Shown here: one piece after another, positions 7,560 to 16,277 of the stretch
How the letters are laid out: each line of letters begins with the position of its first letter
How positions within the stretch are numbered: the first letter of the stretch is position 1
NCBI RefSeq assembly: GCF_014836645.1
Contig: NZ_JACSQM010000004.1
Span: 1 to 64,000 of the forward strand
Length of the DNA: 64,000 bases
Direction: 5' to 3'
Source: Fictibacillus norfolkensis
GTDB taxonomy: Bacteria > Bacillota > Bacilli > Bacillales > Fictibacillaceae
The notes under the pieces: model-generated
What the model was told of the DNA's origin: nothing
Database searches by the model: none
Seen by the model: the letters and a program-made list of their open reading frames with translations, nothing else
Translations under genes and position numbers: made by a program

Positions 7560-9904
7560 TAGTGGTTCATGTCTCCTTTATCCCGGTATTTTATCATGGC
7601 ATAAATGCCTAAAGCAGCTAGACCAAGTACTGCTATTTCGAATAAAGTATCCAAGCCACGGAAGTCAACAAGGATAACGTTGACGATATTGTCTCCACCG
7701 CCAAGCTTATAAGAGTTATCTACAAAATATTTTGAAATGCTATCAAAATATTTAGAGCTATGAGAAGAGATCGCTACTACAGTTAAGAGTGCTCCCGTTG
7801 AAGCTGCTATAACAAAATCGACAAGCTTTTCAGAAGATTTTTTGTCTGATTTTTTCAACTTTGGAAGATGCGCAAAGCATAGCAAGAAGAGAGCAACCGT
7901 TATGGTCTCAACGATAAGCTGTGTTAATGCGAGATCTGGTGCTCGGAAGAAAACAAACAATAATGAAAGACCATAACCTACAACTCCGATTACAATAATT
8001 GCAGCTATTCTTTGTGTCATCCAGATCGTTGCAATGGCAGCAACAGCCATAACAAAACCGACTAACACCTCAGGCCACGTAACAGGTGCTAAGTCATCAA
8101 ACGCTATTTTAAATCCATCTGTGACATATATAAAGATTGATGTAGACACCACCAAGAAGACAAGAATGATGGATGTATACAATCGTAAGGAACCAGTCAT
8201 ATAAAACTTCGTAAATTTACTCGAAAAACTCAATAGGCCGTTTACGATAGACTGATATACGCGATCGGTTGAAAACTTTCCAGGTACTCTATTAAAGATA
8301 GGTTGCCATCTTTTTAGCGTTAGAGCGAGAATAGTTCCAACTGCAACTACAATAAGAGACAAATGCAAAGGCGTATTGTCAAAGCCATGCCAAAAAGCTA
8401 AGTGAGTCAATGCAAAATCTCCTGTTACTGAAGCAACAGCCGGTGCAAGTAATGATTCATTGATCAAGTTTGGCAATAATCCGATCAAAACGACAAATCC
8501 AATAAGGATAATCGGAGATATTAGCATACCGATTGGCGCTTCGTGAGGTTTTTTCTCAAGTTGATCTAACTTGGCTTTACCTGTAAATGTGCCAAATACT
8601 AAATACATAGAATAAACGAATGTGAAGATACTTCCGATTACGGCTAGCCACGGAATCCACTCTGCAAACGTTCCAGCAAAACCGCTCGTTTGTTCTAATT
8701 TTAATGAAGAATCAAAGAACATTTCTTTACTTAAAAATCCATTGAAGATCGGAAGCGGAAAGCCAGCCATGGAGAATGCTCCAAAGAATGCTAGAGTGGC
8801 GGAGATTGGCATAAATGTATAGAGTCCGCCAAGTCTTCTGATATCCCTCGTTCCTGTCTCATGATCAACAATACCCGCTATCATGAACAAGCTGCCTTTA
8901 AAGGTAGCGTGGTTAAAGATATGGAATATCGCAGCGAGTGTAGCAATGCCTGTACCAAATCCGAGCATCGTCATGATCATACCAAGCTGGCTGATCGTTG
9001 AATAAGCTAGTATACCTTTTAAATCAGTCTGGCGAGACGCGAGGATCGATCCTAAACAGAGTGTGATCAGACCCACACCAGAAACGATGATGAAAAATAC
9101 ATCCGTCCCACTAAAGATGAGAGAAAACCTCGCTACAAGATAGATCCCTGCTTTAACCATCGTTGCAGAGTGAAGGTATGCACTAACTGGAGTTGGTGCT
9201 TCCATCGCATCAGGAAGCCAGCTGTGAAACGGGAACTGTGCCGATTTTGTAAAAGCTCCGATTAGTAGCAATATCAATATCGGAATAAATAGATCGCTCT
9301 CAATAATGTCAGACCGATTCGCGATCATTTCTCGTATACTGTTCGTTTCGGCTGTAATGGATAGGAGTATGAGAGCACCTAACATGGACAGTCCGCCAAA
9401 AACAGTTACGAGCATTGATTTTTGTGCACCATATGTGGAACGTTCACGATAAAACCAAAATCCAATTAATAGAAAGGATGAGATACTCGTGAACTCCCAA
9501 AAGGTATAAAGTACGAATACGTTGTCAGATAGAACGACGCCAAGCATCGATCCCATAAATAATAATAGATAAACATAGAAATGGACGAGCTGTTCTCTTT
9601 TCGATAAATAAAAGATGGAATAAAGTACGACTAGTGTTCCGATTCCGGTGATTAATAGCGAAAAAAGCATGCTAAGTCCATCCAAGTAAAAACTTAATTG
9701 GATGTCTAGAGATGGAATCCAATTTGCAATGCTTTGAACGATCTTCCCTTCAGCCAATGTAGGCAGTTTTGAAATAAACAGAATAAAAAGCACTGTAGGA
9801 ACAGGCAGAACAAACCAACCAGTATGTATCCGGTCTACTTTCTTAGCGGCAAGTCCAATTAGCAATGCTGCTAAAAAAGGTATGAGTATGTAGATGTGCA
9901 ACAT
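7559..9904 (-). CDS. mrpA: Na+/H+ antiporter subunit A (NuoL-like), first gene of the operon
   Basis: A 781-residue polytopic protein (B. subtilis MrpA is 801). The N-terminal two-thirds is NuoL-like, with the channel landmark TKSAQFPFHSWLPDAMEAP (about residues 220-238) and HSATMVKAGIY. The C-terminal third has the extra Mrp domain (FRAPDLALTQLIVETITVALF) and ends GGGDNIVNVILVDFRGLDT-LFE and a final helix, exactly where MrpA normally stops. The MnhB landmark (a GGGFIGG-type motif) is not in this chain, so it is not an A-B fusion. AAGGAGG precedes the ATG. No good promoter was identified in 9905-10083. Confidence 0.95.
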   Translation of the reverse strand: MLHIYILIPFLAALLIGLAAKKVDRIHTGWFVLPVPTVLFILFISKLPTLAEGKIVQSIANWIPSLDIQLSFYLDGLSMLFSLLITGIGTLVVLYSIFYLSKREQLVHFYVYLLLFMGSMLGVVLSDNVFVLYTFWEFTSISSFLLIGFWFYRERSTYGAQKSMLVTVFGGLSMLGALILLSITAETNSIREMIANRSDIIESDLFIPILILLLIGAFTKSAQFPFHSWLPDAMEAPTPVSAYLHSATMVKAGIYLVARFSLIFSGTDVFFIIVSGVGLITLCLGSILASRQTDLKGILAYSTISQLGMIMTMLGFGTGIATLAAIFHIFNHATFKGSLFMIAGIVDHETGTRDIRRLGGLYTFMPISATLAFFGAFSMAGFPLPIFNGFLSKEMFFDSSLKLEQTSGFAGTFAEWIPWLAVIGSIFTFVYSMYLVFGTFTGKAKLDQLEKKPHEAPIGMLISPIILIGFVVLIGLLPNLINESLLAPAVASVTGDFALTHLAFWHGFDNTPLHLSLIVVAVGTILALTLKRWQPIFNRVPGKFSTDRVYQSIVNGLLSFSSKFTKFYMTGSLRLYTSIILVFLVVSTSIFIYVTDGFKIAFDDLAPVTWPEVLVGFVMAVAAIATIWMTQRIAAIIVIGVVGYGLSLLFVFFRAPDLALTQLIVETITVALFLLCFAHLPKLKKSDKKSSEKLVDFVIAASTGALLTVVAISSHSSKYFDSISKYFVDNSYKLGGGDNIVNVILVDFRGLDTLFEIAVLGLAALGIYAMIKYRDKGDMNH

Positions 9905-10083
9905 GAATACCGGTAAACCTCCTTAAAACCCAAAAATAATCGTCATAGTCCATTACATTGTAAGCAAAACCTTTCCTTTTTAGCAAATACTTTACCAAAG
10001 AGAAACTCTCTAATCAGATTGATTTTGCATCTCTTGAATATCCTTCCCAAAAAATACCTAACCTATTTGAGAGGTGATTGAAA

Positions 10084-10494
10084 ATGAGACTACTACATAC
10101 ATACGGAATACTCTTGATTTTGTTTCAACTAACTGGCTGTTTAAATGATTCTATTTATAAAAGAGATGAGACGAGTCCAAAGTTTCAACCGAGAGAATAC
10201 TACAGGAAGCACGTTAGCTTCTCTGAAGCAGGCGTTTCAAATGCCTCTTCATTAGCAGAAGAAATGAAAAGGGAAATTACGAAAGATAAATTTATTAAAC
10301 GTGCAGTAGTTGTTAAAGACGGCGGCAAATACGTAGTGGCGATTCAGATGAAGTCTTATCACTACAAAAAAGCAGAATCTTTGAGTGAAAAATACAAGCT
10401 GGCGTGGGAAGAACAGTGGAGAATTCCAATTGAAATAACTTTTAATCCAGGAGAATATCGAAAAGTAGAACGAGAGTTGGCCACAAAAAAATAG
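10084..10494 (+). CDS. putative sporulation lipoprotein (YhcN/YlaJ-like)
   Basis: A 136-residue protein with a lipoprotein signal: MRLLHTYG, hydrophobic core and lipobox LTGC with Cys19. The C-terminal half (KRAVVVKDGGKYVVAIQMK, about 75-93) resembles the repeated VVV-x-DG-x-x-YVAI pattern of YhcN/YlaJ sporulation lipoproteins, so that family is suggested but not certain. The ATG at 10084 is seven bases after GAGGTGA. The in-frame TTG at 10078 is too close. Its stop codon lies in the left arm of the terminator hairpin used by the convergent sda gene. Confidence 0.65.
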   Translation: MRLLHTYGILLILFQLTGCLNDSIYKRDETSPKFQPREYYRKHVSFSEAGVSNASSLAEEMKREITKDKFIKRAVVVKDGGKYVVAIQMKSYHYKKAESLSEKYKLAWEEQWRIPIEITFNPGEYRKVERELATKK

Positions 10495-10513
10495 AGCGTA
10501 TGTTTACGCTCTA
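10484..10513 (-). terminator. sda terminator sharing both convergent stop codons
   Basis: The hairpin TAGAGCGTA (10492-10500) / TACGCTCTA (10505-10513) has a 4-base loop. On the minus strand it is followed by seven T residues (10484-10491). The left arm contains the TAG stop of the lipoprotein gene and the right arm the TAG stop of sda. Confidence 0.8.
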
Positions 10514-10678
10514 CATTAGAACTTGCTGTAATCTAGCATGAAGAGATCTTCTATCGATTTCTTTTTTAATAAGTAAAATAAAGTCATTGCTAAGTTTCAG
10601 TTCCCTAGCTTTTAAATAGGACTCAATCAACAGGTCGTCTGAAAGTTTTTCCATAATATAGCCCTTTAATAGCGGCAT
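10511..10678 (-). CDS. sda: Sda, checkpoint inhibitor of the sporulation histidine kinase
   Basis: A 55-residue protein. The segment [16 protein letters not shown] (residues 9-24) and the following [14 protein letters not shown] align directly with B. subtilis Sda (MRKLSDELLIESYFKA...). Sda is a helical hairpin that binds KinA and blocks phosphorelay activation when replication is perturbed. The start is the ATG at 10678, five bases after AGGAGG. A second in-frame ATG (MEKLSDD) matches the B. subtilis N-terminus and may also be used. The neighbouring yqeG on the other side and the DnaA boxes upstream reproduce the B. subtilis sda-yqeG arrangement. Confidence 0.93.
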   Translation of the reverse strand: MPLLKGYIMEKLSDDLLIESYLKARELKLSNDFILLIKKEIDRRSLHARLQQVLM

Positions 10679-10822
10679 GGTCACCTCCTGCTTTTAATAG
10701 AAAATGGTGAAAAGTATTCTACATTCATATTTGAGTGAATATGATGATAAGTTCATGATTTATGTACTTGCCTTATGTACTTTGAAGCTTACCATGTATT
10801 GTAAAAAGGAACAACCGTTCGT

Positions 10823-10922
10823 TTATCCACAGTGTTTGGTGGATAAGTTGTGGGTAAAATGTTAACATCTTTAAGAAAGATAGCGGATACTTGGGTAAAT
10901 AATGTGAATAAGATTATCCACA
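10823..10922. promoter_or_regulatory. DnaA-box cluster between sda and yqeG
   Basis: Two perfect TTATCCACA boxes (10823-10831 and 10914-10922, plus strand) flank three one-mismatch boxes in the other orientation: 10838-10846 (GGTGGATAA), 10849-10857 (TGTGGGTAA) and 10903-10911 (TGTGAATAA). In B. subtilis DnaA binds this intergenic region and controls sda transcription. The 10679-11153 interval has no gene. The stretch 10940-11035 is very AT-rich, and a TATAAT at 11061-11066 may be part of the yqeG promoter. Confidence 0.85.
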
Positions 10923-11153
10923 CTTTGGCTAGGGGAACAATATGTCGAAAACTTTTTATTTATTTCTAAAAGCGAATATTTTTATCACCGAATAAAAAAT
11001 TTTCTTGCTTAAATATTTTATTTAGCCGAAAAACCTTATGGAAAGCTCTTGAAAATTATATATAATGACAGTTATTGTAGAAAAATCGTTTGTACTTCCT
11101 TTCATTACTGGTAAAATAGATACGTTGAAAAGGAAACGTGAAGAGGTGCTAGA

Positions 11154-11669
11154 ATGTTAAAACATTTTTTACCGGATCAACATGTTCAAAATATAGTGGA
11201 CATCACACCGGAAATGTTAGTTGAACGAGGAGTAAAAGGTATTATCACAGATTTGGATAATACGCTTGTGGAATGGGATAGACCTGAAGCGACTCCAGAA
11301 TTGATCGAGTGGTTTACTTCTATTAAAGAAAAAGGTATTTTGATCACAATTGTTTCAAACAATACACAACATAGGGTGAAGAGCTTCTCAGACCCTGTAG
11401 GCATTCCGTTTATCTATAGTGCGAGAAAGCCAATGACCAAAGCTTTCAAGCGCGCTTTGAAAGATATGAAGCTGAAAAATGAACAAGTTGTTGTTATCGG
11501 AGATCAGCTTCTTACTGACGTACTTGGCGGAAATCGATTAGGTTTGCATACTATACTCGTTGTACCAGTGGCTAGCAGTGACGGTTTTTGGACAAGGTTT
11601 AACAGAAAGATCGAACGCATCATATTGTCTTGGATGAAAAGAAAAGGCATGCTGCATTGGGAGGAATAG
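11154..11669 (+). CDS. yqeG: YqeG-family HAD phosphatase
   Basis: A 171-residue HAD-superfamily (class IIIA) hydrolase. The nucleophile motif DLDNTL is at residues 33-38, motif II (IVSNN) at about 68-72, and the GDQLLTDVLGGNRLG loop at about 118-132. It is related to mitochondrial phosphatidylglycerophosphate phosphatases, so a role in phospholipid synthesis is possible, but the substrate in Bacillaceae is not settled. GAGGTG precedes the ATG. It is the first gene of the yqeG-yqeM operon. Confidence 0.93.
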   Translation: MLKHFLPDQHVQNIVDITPEMLVERGVKGIITDLDNTLVEWDRPEATPELIEWFTSIKEKGILITIVSNNTQHRVKSFSDPVGIPFIYSARKPMTKAFKRALKDMKLKNEQVVVIGDQLLTDVLGGNRLGLHTILVVPVASSDGFWTRFNRKIERIILSWMKRKGMLHWEE

Positions 11670-11671
11670 GT

Positions 11672-12769
11672 TTGGAACAAATTAAATGTGTGGGTTGTGG
11701 AGTTTCCATACAAACAGAAGACAAAGAAGCGCTTGGATACGCACCTCTTTCGGCACTGACGAAAGAGCTGCCTATTTGCCAGCGCTGTTTTCGTTTAAAA
11801 CACTATAACGAAATTCATGACGTGAGTTTAACAGATGATGATTATCGTAAAATTGTCTCAAGTATTGGAGATGAAGATGCGTTAGTTGTTAAAATTGTTG
11901 ATATTTTTGATTTTAATGGAAGCTGGCTCCCGGGACTCCATCGTTATGCGGGGAACAACCCAATCCTTCTTGTCGGAAATAAGCTTGATCTGCTTCCAAA
12001 ATCAGTGAATCCGAACAAGGTGATACATTGGATGAAGAAGGAAGCGAAAGAGTTAGGCTTAAAGCCGATTGATGTCAAATTGATCTCTGCTGATAAAGGA
12101 TATGGTATTGAAGAGTTGGCAGAGTCTATTGATTATTATCGCCAAGGAAAAGATGTATACGTGGTAGGCTGCACAAATACAGGGAAATCAACGTTTATTA
12201 ACCGTTTGATCAAACAATATGGCGAAGAAGCTGCTGATTTGATCACAACTTCTCATTTTCCAGGAACAACGTTAGATCTCATTGATATTCCACTCGATGG
12301 AAGAAGTCACATGTACGATACGCCTGGAATCATAAATCACCATCAGATGGCACATTATGTTTCTAAAAAAGAACTGAATATCATCATGCCTAAAAAAGAA
12401 ATTAAACCTATGGTGTTTCAGTTGAATGAGTTGCAGACTCTGTATTTTGGCGGACTCGGAAGAATGGATTATATAAAAGGCGGCAAACAGTCATTTGTAT
12501 GCCATTTTTCAAACCACTTGAATATTCATCGAACGAAGACCGACAAAGCGGACGAACTATATGAGAATCATCTTGGTGACATGTTAGCTCCACCTGAAGA
12601 TACGGAGAACTTTCCGAAGCTAAAACGCTATGAATTTGTTATAAAGGAAAGCAAAACAGATATTGTGATCTCTGGACTAGGCTGGGTAACCTTCCCAGAA
12701 GCAGGTGCGAAGGTCGCTTTTTATGCACCAGAGGGTGTAGCAGTAACGGTTCGAAAATCCTTAATCTAA
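11672..12769 (+). CDS. yqeH: ribosome-biogenesis GTPase YqeH (circularly permuted)
   Basis: A 365-residue GTPase needed for 30S subunit assembly. An N-terminal zinc finger (C6-x2-C9 ... C36-x2-C39) precedes a GTPase domain with motif order G4 (NKLD, 104-107) before G1 (GCTNTGKS, 167-174), the circular permutation that defines the family. The C-terminal domain binds RNA. I choose TTG at 11672, seven bases after GGGAGG (11659-11664), because MEQIKCVGCG matches the family N-terminus. An upstream in-frame TTG at 11630 lies inside yqeG and has no ribosome site. Confidence 0.95.
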   Translation: MEQIKCVGCGVSIQTEDKEALGYAPLSALTKELPICQRCFRLKHYNEIHDVSLTDDDYRKIVSSIGDEDALVVKIVDIFDFNGSWLPGLHRYAGNNPILLVGNKLDLLPKSVNPNKVIHWMKKEAKELGLKPIDVKLISADKGYGIEELAESIDYYRQGKDVYVVGCTNTGKSTFINRLIKQYGEEAADLITTSHFPGTTLDLIDIPLDGRSHMYDTPGIINHHQMAHYVSKKELNIIMPKKEIKPMVFQLNELQTLYFGGLGRMDYIKGGKQSFVCHFSNHLNIHRTKTDKADELYENHLGDMLAPPEDTENFPKLKRYEFVIKESKTDIVISGLGWVTFPEAGAKVAFYAPEGVAVTVRKSLI

Positions 12770-12784
12770 GGAGAGATTTTCATC

Positions 12785-13612
12785 ATGATTAAAGCACTTG
12801 TCATCGGAGATCCAATCGATCATTCCTTATCACCTGTCATGCAAGAGGCGGCATTTCAGCAAACAGGTATTTCTGGAACATATGAAAAAAAACGTGTACC
12901 TTCTGATGAATTAGAGGCGTTCGTTAATTTTTTGAAAAATAACCACTATGCAGGATGCAATATTACCATCCCTCACAAAGTATCGATTCTTCCACTTTTG
13001 GATGAGATTGATGAGGAAGCAAAAGAGATAGGCGCTGTTAACACAGTCGTGAATAAAGATGGGAAATTGATTGGATATAACACAGACGGTAAGGGATTCT
13101 TACTGAGTTTAAAAGAAAAGATCAGTAAGCCGCTTTCAGATCTAAACGTTCTCCTGATCGGTGCTGGCGGAGCTGCTCGATCTATCGCTTATGCTCTAAG
13201 TAAAGAAGGGCCAAAATATATGGCGATAGCGAATCGTTCAGAAGGACGTCTTCATTCTTTATTAAAAGATTTGAAGGATGCGCGTATAGAAGGTATGTCT
13301 TTACAAAAAGCTGAAGAAAATCTTGGTCGTTTTGATGTGTTAATCAACACGACCAACGCTGGTATGCACCCAGATACTGAGTCGGTTCCGCTTAACCTTA
13401 ATTTGCTGAAGACAGGCGCAGTAGTGAGTGATATCGTATATAATCCGCTAACAACAAGATGGCTTAAAGAAGCTGAGGAAAAAGGCGCTACTACTGATAA
13501 TGGTGTATCTATGCTCGTTATGCAAGGAGCTATGGCATTTGAAAAGTGGACAGGTACTTTTCCAGATACAAATAATATGAAACAAGTCGTTATGGAACAA
13601 CTTAGGAGGTAA
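12785..13612 (+). CDS. aroE: shikimate dehydrogenase
   Basis: A 275-residue NADP-dependent enzyme reducing 3-dehydroshikimate to shikimate (aromatic amino acid pathway, cytoplasm). The shikimate-binding SLSP is at 14-17, the catalytic Lys65 lies in NITIPHK (59-65), the nucleotide loop GAGGAARS is at about 126-133, and the C-terminal QGAMAFEKWTG is typical. AAGGAGAG precedes the ATG. It is embedded between yqeH and yhbY, as in B. subtilis. Confidence 0.96.
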   Translation: MIKALVIGDPIDHSLSPVMQEAAFQQTGISGTYEKKRVPSDELEAFVNFLKNNHYAGCNITIPHKVSILPLLDEIDEEAKEIGAVNTVVNKDGKLIGYNTDGKGFLLSLKEKISKPLSDLNVLLIGAGGAARSIAYALSKEGPKYMAIANRSEGRLHSLLKDLKDARIEGMSLQKAEENLGRFDVLINTTNAGMHPDTESVPLNLNLLKTGAVVSDIVYNPLTTRWLKEAEEKGATTDNGVSMLVMQGAMAFEKWTGTFPDTNNMKQVVMEQLRR

Positions 13613-13614
13613 CT

Positions 13615-13905
13615 ATGCTTACAGGTAAACAAAAACGTTTTTTACGATCAAAGGCACACCATATTCAACCTATCTTTCAGGTAGGTAAAGGTGGAGTTAA
13701 TTCAAATCTAGTCAAGCAGGTTGACGAAGCATTAGAAGCTAGAGAGCTAATAAAAGTCAGCATCCTTCAAAACTGTGAAGATGATAAGGATACAGTAGCG
13801 TCACAGCTTTCTTCTGGTTCAAAATCGCAGTTAGTACAAGTGATTGGAAGCACGATCGTACTGTACAAAGAATCGGTCAATCAAAAACGCATCCAACTCC
13901 CTTAA
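13615..13905 (+). CDS. yhbY: YhbY-family RNA-binding protein (CRM domain)
   Basis: A 96-residue single CRM-domain protein associated with ribosome assembly. The GxxG RNA-binding loop is visible as VGKGGVN (about residues 22-28), preceded by KQKRFLRSKAHH. It begins two bases after aroE with AGGAGG spanning the aroE end. In B. subtilis the gene is called yqeI. Confidence 0.93.
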   Translation: MLTGKQKRFLRSKAHHIQPIFQVGKGGVNSNLVKQVDEALEARELIKVSILQNCEDDKDTVASQLSSGSKSQLVQVIGSTIVLYKESVNQKRIQLP

Positions 13906-13919
13906 GGAGTGACATAGGT

Positions 13920-14504
13920 ATGAATAGAAAAATTGGACTTTTTGGAGGCACGTTTAATCCACCACATATCGGACATATGCTTATCGCTCAAGAGGCATTA
14001 ACTCAATTGCATCTAGATGAAGTGTGGTGGATGCCTTCCTCTACGCCTCCTCATAAGGAAAAAGACAATGAAGTCTCTGATATGCACCGAATAGAAATGG
14101 TTCATAAAGCAATTGGTAACAATGAGCAATTTTCCCTTTCTTTGCTTGAGTTTGAGAGAAGTGGACCTTCATATACTATTGATACGATACACCTTTTGAA
14201 GGAGAAATATCCCCAAGAAAACTTCACTTTTATAATGGGTGGAGATATGGTTCATTCATTAAGCAGCTGGCATAAAATTGAAGAGTTAAAAGACCTTATT
14301 GATTTTGCGGGTGTTGTTCGTGCAGGATATGCCGTTGATCATCATTGGGAGAGGTATCGAGTAAAGCATGTAGAAGTACCTATTATCGAGATCTCGTCGT
14401 CATTTATCCGTAATCGATCACGTGCGGGTCAGAATATGCGTTACTATGTCTCAGATGAGGTCTGGAATCATATAAAGGAGAACCACCTTTATGGAACGAA
14501 CTAA
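13920..14504 (+). CDS. nadD: nicotinate-nucleotide adenylyltransferase
   Basis: A 194-residue enzyme joining ATP and nicotinate mononucleotide to form deamido-NAD. The nucleotidyl-transferase motif GGTFNPPHIGH (9-19) and the C-terminal ISSSFIRNR motif (about 158-166) are intact. AAGGAGTGA precedes the ATG. It overlaps yqeK by 14 bases. Confidence 0.96.
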   Translation: MNRKIGLFGGTFNPPHIGHMLIAQEALTQLHLDEVWWMPSSTPPHKEKDNEVSDMHRIEMVHKAIGNNEQFSLSLLEFERSGPSYTIDTIHLLKEKYPQENFTFIMGGDMVHSLSSWHKIEELKDLIDFAGVVRAGYAVDHHWERYRVKHVEVPIIEISSSFIRNRSRAGQNMRYYVSDEVWNHIKENHLYGTN

Positions 14505-15081
14505 AGCACTTGAAATTGTGAAAAAACAGCTTACAGAGCACCGTTTTATCCATACGTTAGGAGTGGAAGAAACAAGTCTTGCCCTAGCAGAGAAATATGG
14601 AGTGGATCCAAAAAAAGCAGAAACCGCCGCCATATTTCATGATTATGCTAAATTTCGGCCAAAAGAAGAAATGAGAGATATCGTACGAAGCGAAGGACTT
14701 TCACAAGAATTGTTGTACTATGGAAATGAAGTATTGCATGCACCAGTTGGAGCGTTTCTAGTTGAAAAAGAAGTTGGAATAACAGACAGAGATGTTTTAA
14801 GTGCTATCTATTACCATACAACAGGTCAAGGAGCGATGACTGAGCTTGAAAAAGTGATATTTTTAGCAGACTACATCGAGCCGAACCGTCAGTTTCCAGG
14901 TGTGGAAAATGTTAGAGAGATGGCAGAGAATGATCTTGATCAAGCTTGTTTGATGGCCGTTAAAAACACGATCACGTTTTTAATGAAACAGAATCAAAAA
15001 ATCTATCCACTCACGTTTGAAGCGTATAACGGATTGCTTCAAGAGATTAAACTAAAAAATAAAAAGGAGTGCACTGGATGA
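14491..15081 (+). CDS. yqeK: YqeK, HD-domain Ap4A hydrolase
   Basis: A 196-residue HD-domain protein. His21 (RFIHTLGV), His50-Asp51 (FHD) and the later HAPVGAFLV, YYHTTG and LADYIEP motifs supply the metal site. Members hydrolyse diadenosine tetraphosphate symmetrically to ADP. AAGGAG lies within nadD, so translation is coupled. Its stop overlaps the rsfS ATG as ATGA. Confidence 0.94.
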   Translation: MERTKALEIVKKQLTEHRFIHTLGVEETSLALAEKYGVDPKKAETAAIFHDYAKFRPKEEMRDIVRSEGLSQELLYYGNEVLHAPVGAFLVEKEVGITDRDVLSAIYYHTTGQGAMTELEKVIFLADYIEPNRQFPGVENVREMAENDLDQACLMAVKNTITFLMKQNQKIYPLTFEAYNGLLQEIKLKNKKECTG

Positions 15082-15446
15082 ACATAAAAGAGCTTATGGA
15101 ATTGGTCGTAAAGACCACAGATGATAAAAGAGCAGAGAACATTGCCGTGTTAGATATGGAAGGAATCTCGCTTGTAGCAGATTACTTTGTTATCTGTCAT
15201 GGTAATTCTGAGAAACAAGTTCAAGCCATTGCAAGGGAACTAAAAGATGTTGCCCTGGAGAATGATATTCAGATTCGCCGAATGGAAGGATATGACCATG
15301 CAAGATGGGTTTTGATCGATTTAGCAAATATCGTTGTTCATGTATTTCATCGTGATGACCGCAGTTATTATAACCTTGAGAAATTATGGGGAGATGCCAA
15401 TAAGATAGATGTAGATGCTATCATTGCCCCACAACAAAACTTATAG
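15078..15446 (+). CDS. rsfS: ribosome silencing factor RsfS
   Basis: A 122-residue protein that binds ribosomal protein uL14 and blocks 50S-30S joining in starvation. The conserved DYFVICHGNS (about 35-44) and GYDHARWVLIDLANIVVHVF (about 78-97) are present. The start is the ATG at 15078, overlapping the yqeK stop and eight bases after AAAGGAG. The GTG at 15069 lies inside that ribosome site. Confidence 0.95.
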   Translation: MNIKELMELVVKTTDDKRAENIAVLDMEGISLVADYFVICHGNSEKQVQAIARELKDVALENDIQIRRMEGYDHARWVLIDLANIVVHVFHRDDRSYYNLEKLWGDANKIDVDAIIAPQQNL

Positions 15447-16187
15447 ATGAGTTATCAGCGATTTGCCTATCTATACGATGAGTTGATGGAGGATGCTCCA
15501 TACGATGAATGGCTTAACTTTGTTAAAACATCCGCCTCAAAACATTTAGAAAGTGGAAAGCGTTTTTTAGATGTGGGTTGTGGTACGGGTTCGATGACGA
15601 TTCTACTCGCAAAAGAAGGCTTTGATGTTACCGGAGTTGATCTTTCTTCAGACATGTTGATGGTCGCTAAGGAAAAAGCTGAAGCTGAAAAGGTTAACCT
15701 TTCTCTTTTTCAGCAAGATATGCGAGAGTTAGAAGGACTAGGAGTATATGATTGCGTCACGATATTATGTGATTCGCTTAATTACATCTTAACTGAGGAA
15801 GATGTGAAACGTACTTTTCTTTCAGCGGCTAGTCACCTAAAAACAGGAGGACTTCTTCTTTTTGATGTTCATTCCTTACATAAGATTAATGAAATCTTTA
15901 TTGGACAAACCTTCGGGAGTAACGAAGAGAAGCTCTCTTACATATGGCAGTGCTACCAAGGTGAGCTTCAAAATAGTGTGGAACACGACTTATCCTTCTT
16001 TATGCAGAATGGAGAACGATACGAACGATATGATGAGCTTCATACACAACGAACATTTTCCGTCGAGGACTATTGCAATTGGTTAAGAGAATGTGGTTTT
16101 GAACATCTAGAGGTCTCCGCCGATTTTAAAGGAACAGAACCTACCGAAGAAAGTGAACGAATCTTATTTGTTGCGAGAAAAAAATAA
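15447..16187 (+). CDS. yqeM: class I SAM-dependent methyltransferase YqeM
   Basis: A 246-residue methyltransferase. The SAM-binding loop FLDVGCGTGSM is at about 39-49, the acidic motif GVDLSSDML at about 62-70. The substrate is unknown. The ATG immediately follows the rsfS stop and has no good ribosome site of its own, so translation is probably coupled. It is the last gene of the yqeG operon and is followed by a terminator. In B. subtilis comER comes next; here a 7.6-kb block intervenes. Confidence 0.92.
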   Translation: MSYQRFAYLYDELMEDAPYDEWLNFVKTSASKHLESGKRFLDVGCGTGSMTILLAKEGFDVTGVDLSSDMLMVAKEKAEAEKVNLSLFQQDMRELEGLGVYDCVTILCDSLNYILTEEDVKRTFLSAASHLKTGGLLLFDVHSLHKINEIFIGQTFGSNEEKLSYIWQCYQGELQNSVEHDLSFFMQNGERYERYDELHTQRTFSVEDYCNWLRECGFEHLEVSADFKGTEPTEESERILFVARKK

Positions 16188-16196
16188 AATGATGAG

Positions 16197-16221
16197 AAGG
16201 CAGCCTTTGTGCTGTCTTTTT
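16197..16221 (+). terminator. rho-independent terminator after yqeM
   Basis: The stem AAGGCAGC (16197-16204) / GCTGTCTT (16211-16218), including one G-U pair, ends in a T run. Confidence 0.65.
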
Positions 16222-16277
16222 GATTAGGAAGCGTTACAATTACACTTAAGATTTCTATAGAATTAGGTGATATATAC

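Noticed and set aside
7559..9904. MrpA-MrpB fusion explaining the missing mrpB
   Set aside because: The chain is 781 residues and ends at the normal MrpA C-terminus, with no MnhB-type glycine motif.
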